NCBI RefSeq assembly: GCF_009937975.1
Contig: NZ_AP018441.1
Coordinates: 744,001 to 808,000, forward strand
Length of the DNA stretch: 64,000 nt
Source: Undibacterium sp. YM2
Lineage (GTDB): Bacteria; Pseudomonadota; Gammaproteobacteria; Burkholderiales; Burkholderiaceae_D
Direction: 5' to 3'
Each line of letters starts with the position of its first letter. Position 1 is the first letter of the stretch. Below are positions 1-8,888 of this stretch, piece after piece. The position numbers and the translations under genes are program-made. The notes beneath the pieces are model-generated. The model was given only the letters and a program-made list of their open reading frames with translations. It ran no database searches and was not told the DNA's origin.

Positions 1-246
1 GATCACCTGCCTTTCTTCCTGGCAGGAGTGCCGCATATCTATTTTGGTGTCGAAGACCATGCCGACTACCACCAGCCTACCGATACGGCAGACAAGATCA
101 ATCCACAGTTCTATCTTGGTGCGGTGGATTTGCTGATCAAAGCCAGTTACCTGTTGGACCAGGCCATGTTGACCACAGATTTCAGGAACAAGAGCAAAGA
201 CCTGCAGGCAGCGGGTCTGGCGGGCGCAAATAAAGGCGGGAAGTAA
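1..246 (+). CDS. M28-family zinc aminopeptidase, C-terminal end (5' truncated)
   Basis: The window opens inside this gene. The frame is open from base 1 and reads DHLPFFLAGVPHIYF, then a YHQPTDTADKI segment. That pairing (SDH..F...GVP near the C-terminus, followed by a Y-H-P-D-T-D-K-I stretch) is the hallmark end of the M28 peptidase domain, where the histidine belongs to the dinuclear zinc centre. The remaining tail is short, Lys/Gly-rich and probably unstructured. M28 enzymes of this kind are normally exported aminopeptidases, but the signal peptide lies outside the window. The GTG at base 28 is internal and is not the real start. A hairpin with arms at 272-278 and 291-297 lies just after the stop, in the gap to the convergent gene. 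Confidence 0.85.
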   Translation, partial: DHLPFFLAGVPHIYFGVEDHADYHQPTDTADKINPQFYLGAVDLLIKASYLLDQAMLTTDFRNKSKDLQAAGLAGANKGGK

Positions 247-335
247 ACAGGCAAGGGAAGGGGACCTGCATTCCAGCCCGCAGGGATGCAGGCTGGAGTG
301 GATGAAACTACACTACTTAATTACTTGATTCCAGC

Positions 336-1016
336 TTAGTCACGCAGGCTCATGACAATGCGCAGTACATACCAGAACATCAGGGCAACAGAAGCAAACA
401 GCTCCAGCGCAGCGCCGACATAGCGGTCTTCAGGATAGTGGTGTATGACGTTTGAAGCGTCATACAGGATCGCTGCACCGGCAAAGGCGACCATGCCTAC
501 GCAAAAGAACAGACCAAGCTGGAAACCAAAGATCATGCCGCAGGCGATCAGGACCAGGGCCACCAGGCCTGCCCATTTCAAGACACTGCCAAGGAAAGAG
601 AAATCCTTGCGTGACACATAGGCAATACCGACCAGGCCTACAGTTGCCAGTATGGTGACAAGGCCAGCATTGGCAATGGCACCAGGTGCTACCTTGTTAG
701 CGATGGACAGGATGGGGATAAAGATAATCGCCTCAGCCACGATGTAAGCGCCCAGCGCCGCATATTGCAGGGGCAGGCTTTCTACCGTGTGTGCGGCACG
801 CGATGCCAGCCAGCCTATCAGCATGAATGCACCAAGGATCAGGAACCATGGCAGGTGGCGCATGGCTTGTGCCATGACATCGGCAATGCCGGATTTGAAT
901 AAAATGACTTCAATCGCAGTGAACGCCAGAATTGCGCCGCCGAGATGATTAAAGGTCTTGCTGATAAAACGCTCACGCGCTGGTCCGTAACCTTGGTGGG
1001 TGCTTGCCAGTTCCAT
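336..1016 (-). CDS. Bax inhibitor-1/YccA family inner-membrane protein
   Basis: The 226-residue protein is almost wholly hydrophobic, with about seven predicted membrane segments after a short polar N-terminus. That is the size and topology of the Bax inhibitor-1 (TMBIM)/YccA family. The conserved end of the family is visible as ILYDASNVIHHYPEDRYVGAALELF, cited here as the AILYDASN and LELFASV blocks. It is an inner-membrane protein. In E. coli YccA modulates the FtsH protease, and other members are pH-sensitive calcium-leak channels; the role here is not shown by sequence. The gene is monocistronic and convergent with the M28 peptidase. Confidence 0.88.
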   Translation of the reverse strand: MELASTHQGYGPARERFISKTFNHLGGAILAFTAIEVILFKSGIADVMAQAMRHLPWFLILGAFMLIGWLASRAAHTVESLPLQYAALGAYIVAEAIIFIPILSIANKVAPGAIANAGLVTILATVGLVGIAYVSRKDFSFLGSVLKWAGLVALVLIACGMIFGFQLGLFFCVGMVAFAGAAILYDASNVIHHYPEDRYVGAALELFASVALMFWYVLRIVMSLRD

Positions 1017-1461
1017 GGATGTTCCTATCGTAGATGTATTGCATGGGCCTGGAGCTGCCCTGCAAGGTGGATAACAGTGATCATTGTTGATTGATATTAA
1101 ACCTGCAAGCTTTGCAAGTTGTGAAAGATTCTATATGAATAAACAGCGATCAAGAAATCCATGTTTCAAAGTGTTTCAAATTATTGCCAGTGTAACAACT
1201 ATTTAATTTCCCTTAAAATTTCTCTTTGGAAATGAATTTTCCTGACTTATTTTGCTTGCTTCTGTAGCGATTTCCCCATTTATCAGTACATTTCGATACA
1301 TAAGCCAAATTCGCGTGTTTTTTAAGCAAATAAGCGCAAAACTTCACAGAAGCGACTTGTCCCCCATCAAACTTCGTGTAATTTGCGTCTATTATTACGT
1401 CTATAATGCCCGCAGAAAAAAAAAAGCGGGTTTTTATTGACATTATTGCACGTTTCTCCCC
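1017..1461. other. AT-rich 445-base intergenic region with two promoter zones
   Basis: This gap separates two divergent genes and is clearly richer in A/T than its neighbours. It must hold the promoters of both. On the plus strand a perfect TATAAT is present at 1402-1407, without a convincing -35 box at the usual distance. A small hairpin follows it (described separately). Two overlapping short reading frames here (1213-1443 minus, 1252-1440 plus) have no family features, and I do not regard them as genes. Confidence 0.5.
1409..1435 (+). terminator. Small hairpin plus T-run just upstream of the symporter gene
   Basis: CCCGC (1409-1413) pairs with GCGGG (1426-1430) around an A-rich loop and is followed by five T. 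It looks like a weak intrinsic terminator, but it lies only 27 bases before the symporter start and just after a TATAAT. It could therefore be an attenuator, a terminator for read-through, or chance. Confidence 0.35.
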
Positions 1462-2886
1462 ATGAATACACTCATCTGGTTTGTCATCCTGTACTGGGTC
1501 ATCTCTGTTGGCATCGGTTTGTATGCCGCCCGTTATGTCAATAACTCCAAGGACTATGCAGTCGCTGGCCGTTCCTTGCCCATGTATGTGGTGACCGCCA
1601 CCGTATTCGCCACCTGGTTTGGCTCGGAAACGGTGCTGGGAATTTCATCGACCTTCGTCAAGGAGGGCTTGCGAGGTGTGGTGGCTGATCCTTTTGGCTC
1701 TTCTCTGTGCCTGATCTTTGTTGGTTTGTTCTTCGCGCGCCCGCTGTACCGCATGAATTTGCTGACCATAGGTGATTACTACCGCAATAAATTTGGCCGT
1801 ACCGCCGAAGTGCTGGTAACCCTGTGTATCGTGGTGTCTTACCTGGGCTGGGTGGCTGCCCAGATCAAGGCCCTGGGCCTGGTGTTCAGCGTGGTATCTG
1901 GCGGTTATATTACTAATGAGTGGGGCATGATCATCGGTGCCGGCAGCGTGCTCATCTATACCCTGATGGGCGGCATGTGGTCGGTGGCGATCACTGACTT
2001 TTTGCAAATGATCATCATCGTGGTCGGCATGTTATATATAGGTTGGGAAGTATCTGGCATGGTTGGCGGTGCCAAAGTCGTTATTGAGCATGCAGCAAAT
2101 GCAGGCAAGCTGGAATTCTGGCCCCAACCTACGGCCAAGGAGTCGCTGTGGTTCTTTGCCGCCTGGATCACCATGATGCTGGGCTCGATACCGCAACAGG
2201 ACGTATTCCAGCGCGTGGCTTCATCCAAGAATGAAAAAATTGCCGGTAATGCATCGGTGCTTGGTGGTGTCTTGTATTTTTGCTTTGCCTTCATCCCCAT
2301 GTTCCTGGCGTATTCGGCCACGCTGATTGACCCCAAGATGGTAGAAAGCCTGATCGACAAAGACTCGCAACTGATTTTGCCTACCTTGATCATGACCAAG
2401 GTGCCCATGCTGGCCCAGGTCATGTTCTTTGGTGCCCTGCTGTCGGCGATCAAGAGCTGCGCTAGTGCTACTCTGCTGGCACCTTCCGTGACCTTCTCAG
2501 AAAACATCCTGAAACCCTTTTTCCCCAAGCAAAGTGACAAGCAATTCCTGTTCATGATGCGTGCGGTGGTGCTGGTGTTTACGGCAATTATTACTATTTT
2601 TGCCATGAATACGGCTTCCAGCATCTATAAGATGGTAGAAAATGCATACAAGGTCACTTTGGTCGCGGCCTTTGTCCCCCTCGCTTTTGGTTTGTACTGG
2701 AAACGTGCCACTACCCAAGGCGGCCTGGCTTCCATCATTCTTGGTATTACATCCTGGGTGAGCATGGAAATTGTGGCGCCAGAAGGATTGTGGCCGCCGC
2801 AACTGGTGGGCGTGCTCATGAGCCTGGCAGGCATGGTATTGGGTTCTTTACTGCCGCAATTCATCCGCAAGAAGGCGCTTGTTTAA
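1462..2886 (+). CDS. Sodium:solute symporter (SSS family)
   Basis: The 474-residue protein has about thirteen hydrophobic segments spread over its whole length. It starts with the SSS pattern: an early membrane helix, then NNSKDYAVAGRSLP and ATWFGSETVLGIS, where SSS transporters (PutP, PanF, choline-type) bind sodium and substrate. The RPLYRMNLLTIGDYYRNKFGR block is also typical. It should carry a small organic solute inward with sodium across the inner membrane. The substrate cannot be read from sequence. The length is normal for the family and the gene stands alone. Confidence 0.88.
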   Translation: MNTLIWFVILYWVISVGIGLYAARYVNNSKDYAVAGRSLPMYVVTATVFATWFGSETVLGISSTFVKEGLRGVVADPFGSSLCLIFVGLFFARPLYRMNLLTIGDYYRNKFGRTAEVLVTLCIVVSYLGWVAAQIKALGLVFSVVSGGYITNEWGMIIGAGSVLIYTLMGGMWSVAITDFLQMIIIVVGMLYIGWEVSGMVGGAKVVIEHAANAGKLEFWPQPTAKESLWFFAAWITMMLGSIPQQDVFQRVASSKNEKIAGNASVLGGVLYFCFAFIPMFLAYSATLIDPKMVESLIDKDSQLILPTLIMTKVPMLAQVMFFGALLSAIKSCASATLLAPSVTFSENILKPFFPKQSDKQFLFMMRAVVLVFTAIITIFAMNTASSIYKMVENAYKVTLVAAFVPLAFGLYWKRATTQGGLASIILGITSWVSMEIVAPEGLWPPQLVGVLMSLAGMVLGSLLPQFIRKKALV

Positions 2887-2966
2887 GTCTGGCATGACGC
2901 AATGCGCAAATTCTGATCAAAAACCTTTATAATTCAGGGTTTTATCAGTTTTTTTAGGGCTACGCC

Positions 2967-3278
2967 ATGCCGATTTATGCTTACCGCTGTGAAGAATGCG
3001 GGTTTGCCAAGGATGTATTGCAAAAGATTTCTGACGAGCCGCTCAGTGTCTGTCCGACCTGCGGCAAGTCTTCCTTCCGCAAGCAGGTAACTGCTGCCGG
3101 CTTCCAGCTCAAGGGTTCAGGCTGGTATGTGACTGACTTCCGTGGCGGCAATGGTGGCTCCGGTGCTGCTGCACCGGCTACTGAAGCGGCGGCAACACCG
3201 GCCACGCCAGCTCCGGCGGCACCAGCGGCTGAATCCAGTGCGTCTGCCCCTGCCAGCGATGCTGGCAAGGCTGCCTGA
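2967..3278 (+). CDS. FmdB-type zinc-ribbon protein
   Basis: The 103-residue protein begins MPIYAYRCEEC and has two cysteine pairs (Cys8/Cys11 and Cys29/Cys32). This is the FmdB regulatory-family zinc ribbon. From about residue 58 the sequence becomes a low-complexity Ala/Pro/Thr tail, common in betaproteobacterial members. The family was named for a formamidase regulator, but most members have no proven function. A TATAAT (2928-2933) lies 34 bases upstream and is a plausible -10 box. The order FmdB - DUF502 - aspS is typical of Burkholderiales. Confidence 0.9.
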   Translation: MPIYAYRCEECGFAKDVLQKISDEPLSVCPTCGKSSFRKQVTAAGFQLKGSGWYVTDFRGGNGGSGAAAPATEAAATPATPAPAAPAAESSASAPASDAGKAA

Positions 3279-3331
3279 TTTGTCTTTTATCCCTTATTAT
3301 TGCCGTTTCATTCACAAAGCAGACGATTACC

Positions 3332-3934
3332 ATGCGTAAATACTTTATTACTGGCTTGCTGATTTTAGTACCTCTGGCGATCACGCTATGGGTGCTGCAC
3401 GCCATTATCAGTACCATGGACCAGTCCCTGTTATTGTTGCCAGTGGAATGGCGCCCAGAAAAACTGGTCGGTTTCAAGGTGCTGGGCATAGGCACGATTT
3501 TGACTTTGCTCATCGTCTTTGTGACAGGCTTGCTGGCACAAAACTTTATTGGTAATTACGTCATCAGGGCATGGGAAGGCCTGCTGCAGCGCATTCCTAT
3601 CGTCAGTTCCATCTATTCCAGCGTGAAGCAGGTATCCGATACCCTGTTCTCATCGTCCGGCAATGCCTTCCGCAAAGCCGTGCTGATTGAATATCCGCGC
3701 CGTGATTGCTGGACCATAGGTTTCCTGACGGGCGTACCAGGTGGTGATGTGGTTAATCACCTTAAAGGCGAATTTGTCAGCGTGTATGTGCCGACTACGC
3801 CAAATCCGACTTCCGGCTTTTTCCTGATGTTGCCCAAGGATCAAGCCATAGAACTGGACATGAGTGTCGATGCCGCACTCAAGTATATTGTTTCCATGGG
3901 CGTGGTGGCTCCCGAGCATCTCCCCACCAAATAA
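3332..3934 (+). CDS. DUF502 family inner-membrane protein
   Basis: The protein has 200 residues. The N-terminus is a membrane helix (about 3-25), and a second follows at about 48-70. The DUF502 core comes next, with the motifs RIPIVSSIYSSVKQV and FVSVYVPTTPNPTSGF. Members are plastid and bacterial inner-membrane proteins (plant COV family relatives) of unknown biochemical function. It sits 53 bases after fmdB and 61 bases before aspS and is probably cotranscribed with both. Confidence 0.9.
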   Translation: MRKYFITGLLILVPLAITLWVLHAIISTMDQSLLLLPVEWRPEKLVGFKVLGIGTILTLLIVFVTGLLAQNFIGNYVIRAWEGLLQRIPIVSSIYSSVKQVSDTLFSSSGNAFRKAVLIEYPRRDCWTIGFLTGVPGGDVVNHLKGEFVSVYVPTTPNPTSGFFLMLPKDQAIELDMSVDAALKYIVSMGVVAPEHLPTK

Positions 3935-3995
3935 ATGATGTGGTTATCCACTGCATCAAATCATTTTTAATTTTGAATACAGACAGGTAAGAAAT

Positions 3996-5798
3996 ATGTC
4001 CATGCGTACCCAATACTGCGGCCTCACTACTGAGGAATTACTCGGCCAAACCGTCAGCCTGTGTGGCTGGGTGCACCGTCGTCGCGATCACGGCGGCGTG
4101 ATCTTCATCGACTTGCGCGACCGCGAAGGTCTGGTGCAGGTAGTTTGCGATCCTGACCGTGCTGATGTGTTCAAGGCTGCAGAATCTGTACGTAATGAAT
4201 TCTGCCTGCGCATTACTGGCCTGGTACGTAGCCGTCCAGAAGGTACTGGCAACAGCAATCTGAAATCCGGCAAGATCGAAGTGCTGGCGCATGAAGTGGA
4301 AGTCTTGAATCCTTCCGTTACGCCTCCATTCCAGCTCGATGATGACAACCTGTCTGAAACCACACGCCTGACCCACCGCGTGCTGGACCTGCGTCGTCCG
4401 CAAATGCAAAACAACCTGCGCCTGCGTTACAAGGTAGCGATGGAAGTGCGCAAGTTCCTCGATGCAAACGGCTTTATCGATATCGAAACACCGATGCTGA
4501 CCAAGTCCACGCCTGAAGGCGCTCGCGACTACCTGGTACCATCCCGTGTCAACGCCGGTAACTTCTTTGCCTTGCCACAATCCCCGCAATTGTTCAAACA
4601 ATTGCTGATGGTGGCTAACTTTGACCGTTACTACCAGATCACCAAGTGCTTCCGCGATGAAGACTTGCGCGCTGACCGCCAGCCAGAATTTACCCAGATC
4701 GATTGCGAAACTTCTTTCATGAACGAGCAAGAGATTCGCGACATGTTTGAAGGCATGATCCGTTTGGTATTCAAGAACACGCTGGACATTGACCTGCCAA
4801 ATCCTTTCCCGGTCATGGACTTCGCAGAAGCCATGGGCCTGTATGGTTCCGACAAACCAGACATGCGCGTCAAACTGCAATTCACAGAATTGACAGACGT
4901 GATGAAAGATGTTGACTTCAAAGTATTCGCCGGTGCTGCCAATATGGCCAATGGCCGTGTCGTTGGCTTGCGTGTACCAGGTGGCGCCAACATGCCACGT
5001 TCTGAAATTGATGCATACACCCAATTCGTCGGTATCTACGGCGCCAAGGGCCTGGCTTACATCAAGGTCAATGAAAAAGCACAAGGCCGTGATGGTCTGC
5101 AATCTCCTATCGTCAAGAACATCCACGACGCTGCCCTGGCGCAAGTTCTGGAACGCACAGGCGCACAAGATGGCGACCTGATTTTCTTCGGTGCCGACAA
5201 AGCCAAAGTCGTCAACGACGCCATCGGCGCATTGCGCGTGAAAATCGGCCATAGCGAATTCGGCAAAGCCAATGGCCTGTTTGAAGACGTATGGAAACCA
5301 TTGTGGGTCATCGACTTCCCTATGTTTGAACATGATGAAGAAAACGACCGCTGGACAGCGACTCACCATCCATTCACGGCACCAAAAGACGGCCACGAAG
5401 ATTTGATGGAAACTGACCCAGGCAAGTGTATCGCCAAGGCCTACGACATGGTCCTGAATGGTTGGGAACTCGGTGGTGGTTCTGTCCGTATCCACCGTGC
5501 TGATGTACAAAGCAAAGTATTCCGTGCCTTGAAGATCGATGATGCAGAAGCACAACTGAAGTTCGGCTTCTTGCTGGATGCCCTGCAATACGGCGCGCCT
5601 CCACACGGTGGTCTGGCTTTCGGTCTGGACCGTATCGTCACCATGATGACCGGTGCAGAATCCATCCGTGACGTCATCGCTTTCCCGAAAACCCAGCGTG
5701 CCCAATGTCTGTTGACACAAGCACCGTCTGAAGTCGACGAAAAGCAGTTGCGTGAACTGCACATCCGTTTGCGTGCAGCAGAGCCAAAACTCGCGTAA
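3996..5798 (+). CDS. aspS: Aspartate--tRNA(Asp/Asn) ligase
   Basis: This 600-residue class IIb aminoacyl-tRNA synthetase charges tRNA with aspartate in the cytoplasm. The OB-fold anticodon-binding domain comes first ([19 protein letters not shown]). The catalytic core follows, with motif 2 around [19 protein letters not shown], the bacterial GAD insertion near residues 290-420, and motif 3 at [10 protein letters not shown]. The length matches bacterial AspRS. His32 and Gly83 match, from memory, the residues that mark non-discriminating AspRS of Pseudomonas type. If so, it also makes Asp-tRNA(Asn) for GatCAB amidation. The start is the first in-frame ATG after an AGGTAAGAA stretch. A long antisense reading frame covers this gene but is a codon-bias shadow. 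Confidence 0.97.
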   Translation: MSMRTQYCGLTTEELLGQTVSLCGWVHRRRDHGGVIFIDLRDREGLVQVVCDPDRADVFKAAESVRNEFCLRITGLVRSRPEGTGNSNLKSGKIEVLAHEVEVLNPSVTPPFQLDDDNLSETTRLTHRVLDLRRPQMQNNLRLRYKVAMEVRKFLDANGFIDIETPMLTKSTPEGARDYLVPSRVNAGNFFALPQSPQLFKQLLMVANFDRYYQITKCFRDEDLRADRQPEFTQIDCETSFMNEQEIRDMFEGMIRLVFKNTLDIDLPNPFPVMDFAEAMGLYGSDKPDMRVKLQFTELTDVMKDVDFKVFAGAANMANGRVVGLRVPGGANMPRSEIDAYTQFVGIYGAKGLAYIKVNEKAQGRDGLQSPIVKNIHDAALAQVLERTGAQDGDLIFFGADKAKVVNDAIGALRVKIGHSEFGKANGLFEDVWKPLWVIDFPMFEHDEENDRWTATHHPFTAPKDGHEDLMETDPGKCIAKAYDMVLNGWELGGGSVRIHRADVQSKVFRALKIDDAEAQLKFGFLLDALQYGAPPHGGLAFGLDRIVTMMTGAESIRDVIAFPKTQRAQCLLTQAPSEVDEKQLRELHIRLRAAEPKLA

Positions 5799-5851
5799 TC
5801 CTTGATCTCTAAAGCGGATGTACGAATGAAACTGAAAACAATGAAAAGAGT

Positions 5852-6646
5852 ATGCAAGTGAATAACAAGACAGCCTTATTTTTATTGTTGAGCAGCAGTT
5901 TGTTACTCGCCGCTTGTGGAGAAAAGAAAACCGAGCTGGGCGAAGGTTCTTCTGAAGTGACAGGCGCTGCCGGTCCTGCTGGTGCCAAGGGCGCCAGCAA
6001 GACTCTGGTGAAATGCGATGCGCCGGTGGCGACCCTGTCACTGGTCGAGAACCCGAATGGTTATACCCTGAGCAGTCAGTACAACCTGCCGTCTTCACCC
6101 GTGCCTTTGATACGATTGCTGGCACAACAAAGCGGTTGCTTCCGCGTGGTGGATCGTTCGTCTGGTTTGAAGGCCGTGATACAGGAGCAGGAGCTCAAGG
6201 ACCAGGGCATCATCCGTAAAAATTCTACGGTGTCCAAGGGCAAAGGCTATGAAGCGCAATACACGATTACCCCCAGCCTGACTTTTTCTGAAAGCAAGGC
6301 TGGCGGCGGTATTGGTGCCATCATGGGCATGATCCCTATCCTCAGGAATTTTACTGGCTACGCCGAGAAAGTCAGTTTCAAGGAAGCACAAGTGGTTTTG
6401 TTATTGACTGACAATGAAACTACCGAGCAACTGGCTGCTGCCACCGGGTCTGCCAAGACCACTGACCTGGGCATGGGTGGTTTAAGCTTTGGTGCTGCCG
6501 GTGGTGGCTTTGGCGCGGGCTGGAGCAATACCAATGAAGCCAAGGTCATCGTTGCTGCCTTCCTGGATGCGCACAACAAACTGGTGCCGCAAGTCAGACA
6601 GTTGCAGGAAAAAGAACTGCCTCCTGCAGTGCCTGTGAAGAAATAA
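5852..6646 (+). CDS. CsgG/HfaB-like outer-membrane lipoprotein
   Basis: The 264-residue protein has a lipoprotein signal peptide with lipobox LAAC (Cys22), then a Gly/Ala-rich linker. The folded part resembles the CsgG family: a segment PLIRLLAQQSGCFRVVDR, a QEQELKDQG block, and later strands with VVLLLTDNETTEQLAA. CsgG forms the curli export pore, but many stand-alone relatives are lipoproteins of unknown role. No other curli gene is present. The C-terminus contains a glycine-rich stretch (about residues 205-225). It lies 53 bases after aspS and ends at a strong terminator. It separates aspS from nudB, which often sit closer together. Confidence 0.65.
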   Translation: MQVNNKTALFLLLSSSLLLAACGEKKTELGEGSSEVTGAAGPAGAKGASKTLVKCDAPVATLSLVENPNGYTLSSQYNLPSSPVPLIRLLAQQSGCFRVVDRSSGLKAVIQEQELKDQGIIRKNSTVSKGKGYEAQYTITPSLTFSESKAGGGIGAIMGMIPILRNFTGYAEKVSFKEAQVVLLLTDNETTEQLAAATGSAKTTDLGMGGLSFGAAGGGFGAGWSNTNEAKVIVAAFLDAHNKLVPQVRQLQEKELPPAVPVKK

Positions 6647-6678
6647 GTCTGCATTGGCGTTTTTATTTGCCTGACCTG

Positions 6679-6704
6679 AAAGGCCTGCTTTGCAGGCCTT
6701 TTTT
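6679..6704 (+). terminator. Intrinsic terminator after the CsgG-like gene
   Basis: A ten-base stem AAAGGCCTGC / GCAGGCCTTT (6679-6688 with 6692-6701) closes a three-base loop and runs into a T-tract. It ends the aspS-side transcription unit. Confidence 0.9.
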
Positions 6705-6932
6705 GCATTTTGCTGCATCGCATGCATTATTAAAAGTTGACTAGTGTGCTGGCAGCGAGCCGATTAATTTGCTTTTCTTTGTTGTGGATCTATGGCGATG
6801 CAATAAAAATCCTTCAATGTAAACTCTTGTTTCCTTTAACAGCATAGCCAAAAAAAGCTGCTATAAAGAAACAAGTAGACCACATTGTGGTACTTGCACC
6901 GATGGTAAGTATTTACTTATAAAGGGATTAAG

Positions 6933-7415
6933 ATGGGATGTTTTTCAGCAAAACTATTGCCAGCAATAATCGGTATGCTTGTATGTGCACCGTTCGCACA
7001 AGCAGCAGGTGAGCATGGAACTGAAGCCGAGGCGCAGGACATGGTCAAAAAAGCAGTTGCCCTGGTCAAATCAGCTGGTGCAGAAAAAGCCTACAAAGTC
7101 TTCACTGATCATCCCGATGGTGCATTCAAGGAAAAAGACTTATATGTCTTCGTGTATGACTTTGAAGGCAATTGCCTGGCACAGGGGGCGAATGCAAAAA
7201 TGGTCGGCAAAAACCTCATGAGCATGAAAGATGTGGATGGCAATGCCTTCATCAAAGGCATGATAGACCTGGTGAAAACCTCGTCCAAGGGCTGGTATGG
7301 TCCCTATAAGTTCAATAATCCAGCGACACAAAGCTATGAACTGAAACGCTCTTATTGCGAACGTGGAGCCGGGGACAGCATGGTCTGCGTAGGAACTTAC
7401 TTCGAGAAGAAATAA
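6933..7415 (+). CDS. Secreted single-Cache-domain protein
   Basis: The 160-residue protein has a signal peptide (about 1-24, cleaving after AQA) and then one small domain. The pattern KEKDLYVFVYDFEGNCLAQG, followed by MVGKNL and GWYGPYKF, is that of the single Cache domain (sCache/Cache_2), which binds small ligands outside the cytoplasm. Here the domain is free, with no membrane anchor, kinase or chemoreceptor part, so it is probably a periplasmic binding or sensor partner. A good ribosome binding site (AAAGGGA) precedes the ATG. The gene has its own terminator and appears monocistronic. Confidence 0.85.
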   Translation: MGCFSAKLLPAIIGMLVCAPFAQAAGEHGTEAEAQDMVKKAVALVKSAGAEKAYKVFTDHPDGAFKEKDLYVFVYDFEGNCLAQGANAKMVGKNLMSMKDVDGNAFIKGMIDLVKTSSKGWYGPYKFNNPATQSYELKRSYCERGAGDSMVCVGTYFEKK

Positions 7416-7481
7416 GCCATACCGGGCAATCAGGAAAATATACTTCCGGCCACCGTTGCCATGTTGTGGTGACGCTCATTG

Positions 7482-7522
7482 ACGGCATTCTTTTGAGCTT
7501 ATTGCTCAAGGAATGCCGTTTT
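7482..7522 (+). terminator. Long interrupted-stem terminator after the Cache gene
   Basis: ACGGCATTC (7482-7490) pairs with GAATGCCGT (7511-7519). An inner stem TTGAGC (7493-7498) pairs with GCTCAA (7504-7509), and a short T-run follows. It separates the Cache gene from nudB. Confidence 0.8.
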
Positions 7523-7603
7523 ACTTTGCTGTATCAAATATGGATGCGTCAAAGGGGTTAGAATGGTGGTTTTGAAAACTCCGGATCACCTGTTCGGCCT
7601 GGC

Positions 7604-8053
7604 ATGTCAACGTATAAAATCCCTGAATCTGTACTGGTAGTTATTTACACCGCTGCACTCGATGTACTCTTGCTGGAGCGTGTTGACAAGCCAGGGTTCT
7701 GGCAATCTGTCACAGGGTCGAAAGATGCCATCGACGAAGCCTGGCAAAGCACCGCCATCCGGGAAGTGGCAGAAGAAACCGGCATAGATGCCCTGCAACA
7801 TGACTTGCAGGATTGGGGTTTGACCAATATATATGAGATCTACCCGGTATGGCGTCATCGCTATGCTCCGGGCGTGACAAAAAATACCGAGCATGTGTTT
7901 GGCCTGTGTGTCAGCCCTGATGTTGTGGTCAGGCTGGCCCCGCGAGAACACTTGCAATATCTATGGTTGCCCTGGCAGGAGGCAGCGGACAAGTGTTTTT
8001 CCGCATCGAATGCCGAAGCCATATTGCAACTACCGAAGCTGATGAAGGTTTAA
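7604..8053 (+). CDS. nudB: Dihydroneopterin triphosphate diphosphatase (Nudix hydrolase)
   Basis: The 149-residue protein carries a Nudix box with Gly38, Glu45, Arg53-Glu54 and Glu57-Glu58, the last pairs binding the metal. The surrounding sequence (PGFWQSVTGS before the box, WRHRYAPGVTKNTEH after it) is that of NudB. NudB removes pyrophosphate from dihydroneopterin triphosphate in folate synthesis. The length is right. It is followed after 19 bases by the EEP phosphatase and clsB, a conserved betaproteobacterial order that supports the assignment. Confidence 0.9.
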   Translation: MSTYKIPESVLVVIYTAALDVLLLERVDKPGFWQSVTGSKDAIDEAWQSTAIREVAEETGIDALQHDLQDWGLTNIYEIYPVWRHRYAPGVTKNTEHVFGLCVSPDVVVRLAPREHLQYLWLPWQEAADKCFSASNAEAILQLPKLMKV

Positions 8054-8072
8054 CAAGCTAAAGGGAAGCACC

Positions 8073-8888
8073 ATGAAGCTGCGCATTGCCACCTACAATA
8101 TTCACAAGGGCGTCAGTGCATTTGGCCGCAAGGCACGCATCCATGGCATCAAGGAAGCGATAGACTTGCTTGATGCAGACCTGGTTTTTTTGCAGGAAGT
8201 GCAGGGGCAACATGACCTGCATGCAGAAAACCACACACTATGGCCGCAAGAGAGCCAGCATGATTTTCTGGCCGGGCAATCCCATGAAGCCGTGTATGGC
8301 ATGAATGCTGTGTATGAACATGGCCATCATGGTAATGCCTTGCTGAGCCGTTATCCGATTGCCTCGTTTGTCAATCACGATGTCTCTGACCACGCCTATG
8401 AGCAGCGCGGCATACTGCATGCCATCGTGCTGGTGGATCAGGTTCAGGTACATTGCTTTGTCATCCACCTCGGCTTGTTTGCCGCCAGCCGACGCCGCCA
8501 GATACAGACGCTGATACATACCATCAAGCGAGACCTTCCAGCCGATGCTCCGCTGGTGATCGCAGGTGACTTCAATGACTGGAGCCAGCGTCTGAGCCAG
8601 ACCCTGTATCAGGAGCTGGGGGTGATTGAAGCCTTTGATATCGATGCCCAGCATACTGCATCCCGCTTTTCACTGAAGAACATGCGTAGCATGTTGAGCA
8701 AAAAAAACGGTCGCCATGCCCGTACTTTCCCTGCAGGCCTGCCCTGGTTATGTCTGGACCGTGTGTATCTGCGTGGCTTCAGGGTAGAAGAGGCGCAAGT
8801 CATGAAAGGGGCACCCTGGTCGACTTTGTCTGATCATGTACCCATCACGGCCAGCCTGGAGTTGCTGGGACAGACTAAAAGCCCATGA
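8073..8888 (+). CDS. Endonuclease/exonuclease/phosphatase (EEP) family protein
   Basis: The 271-residue protein shows the EEP fold landmarks in order: ATYNIHKG near the start, FLQEVQG (metal-binding Glu), GNALLSRYPI, VIHLGL, AGDFNDW and the final SDHVPI with the catalytic histidine. These metal-dependent enzymes cut phosphodiester bonds in nucleic acids, phosphoinositides or lipids. The nearest characterised relative in kind is YbhP, which in E. coli also neighbours clsB, hinting at a lipid-related role. It has no signal peptide. Its stop overlaps the clsB start by four bases (ATGA), so the two are translationally coupled. Confidence 0.85.
   Translation: MKLRIATYNIHKGVSAFGRKARIHGIKEAIDLLDADLVFLQEVQGQHDLHAENHTLWPQESQHDFLAGQSHEAVYGMNAVYEHGHHGNALLSRYPIASFVNHDVSDHAYEQRGILHAIVLVDQVQVHCFVIHLGLFAASRRRQIQTLIHTIKRDLPADAPLVIAGDFNDWSQRLSQTLYQELGVIEAFDIDAQHTASRFSLKNMRSMLSKKNGRHARTFPAGLPWLCLDRVYLRGFRVEEAQVMKGAPWSTLSDHVPITASLELLGQTKSP

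Noticed and set aside
1213..1443. 76-codon minus-strand frame and 62-codon plus-strand frame in the AT-rich gap
   Set aside because: They overlap each other, have no ribosome binding site and no recognisable domain; open frames of this size are expected in AT-rich non-coding DNA only occasionally but prove nothing alone.
4038..6125. 695-codon open frame on the minus strand opposite aspS
   Set aside because: It is fully antisense to a textbook aspS with all class II motifs; its product is Cys/His/Phe-rich without domains, typical of a codon-bias shadow.
5852..6646. Curli export system suggested by the CsgG-like protein
   Set aside because: No csgA, csgB, csgE or csgF gene is in the vicinity, and CsgG-like lipoproteins without curli are common.
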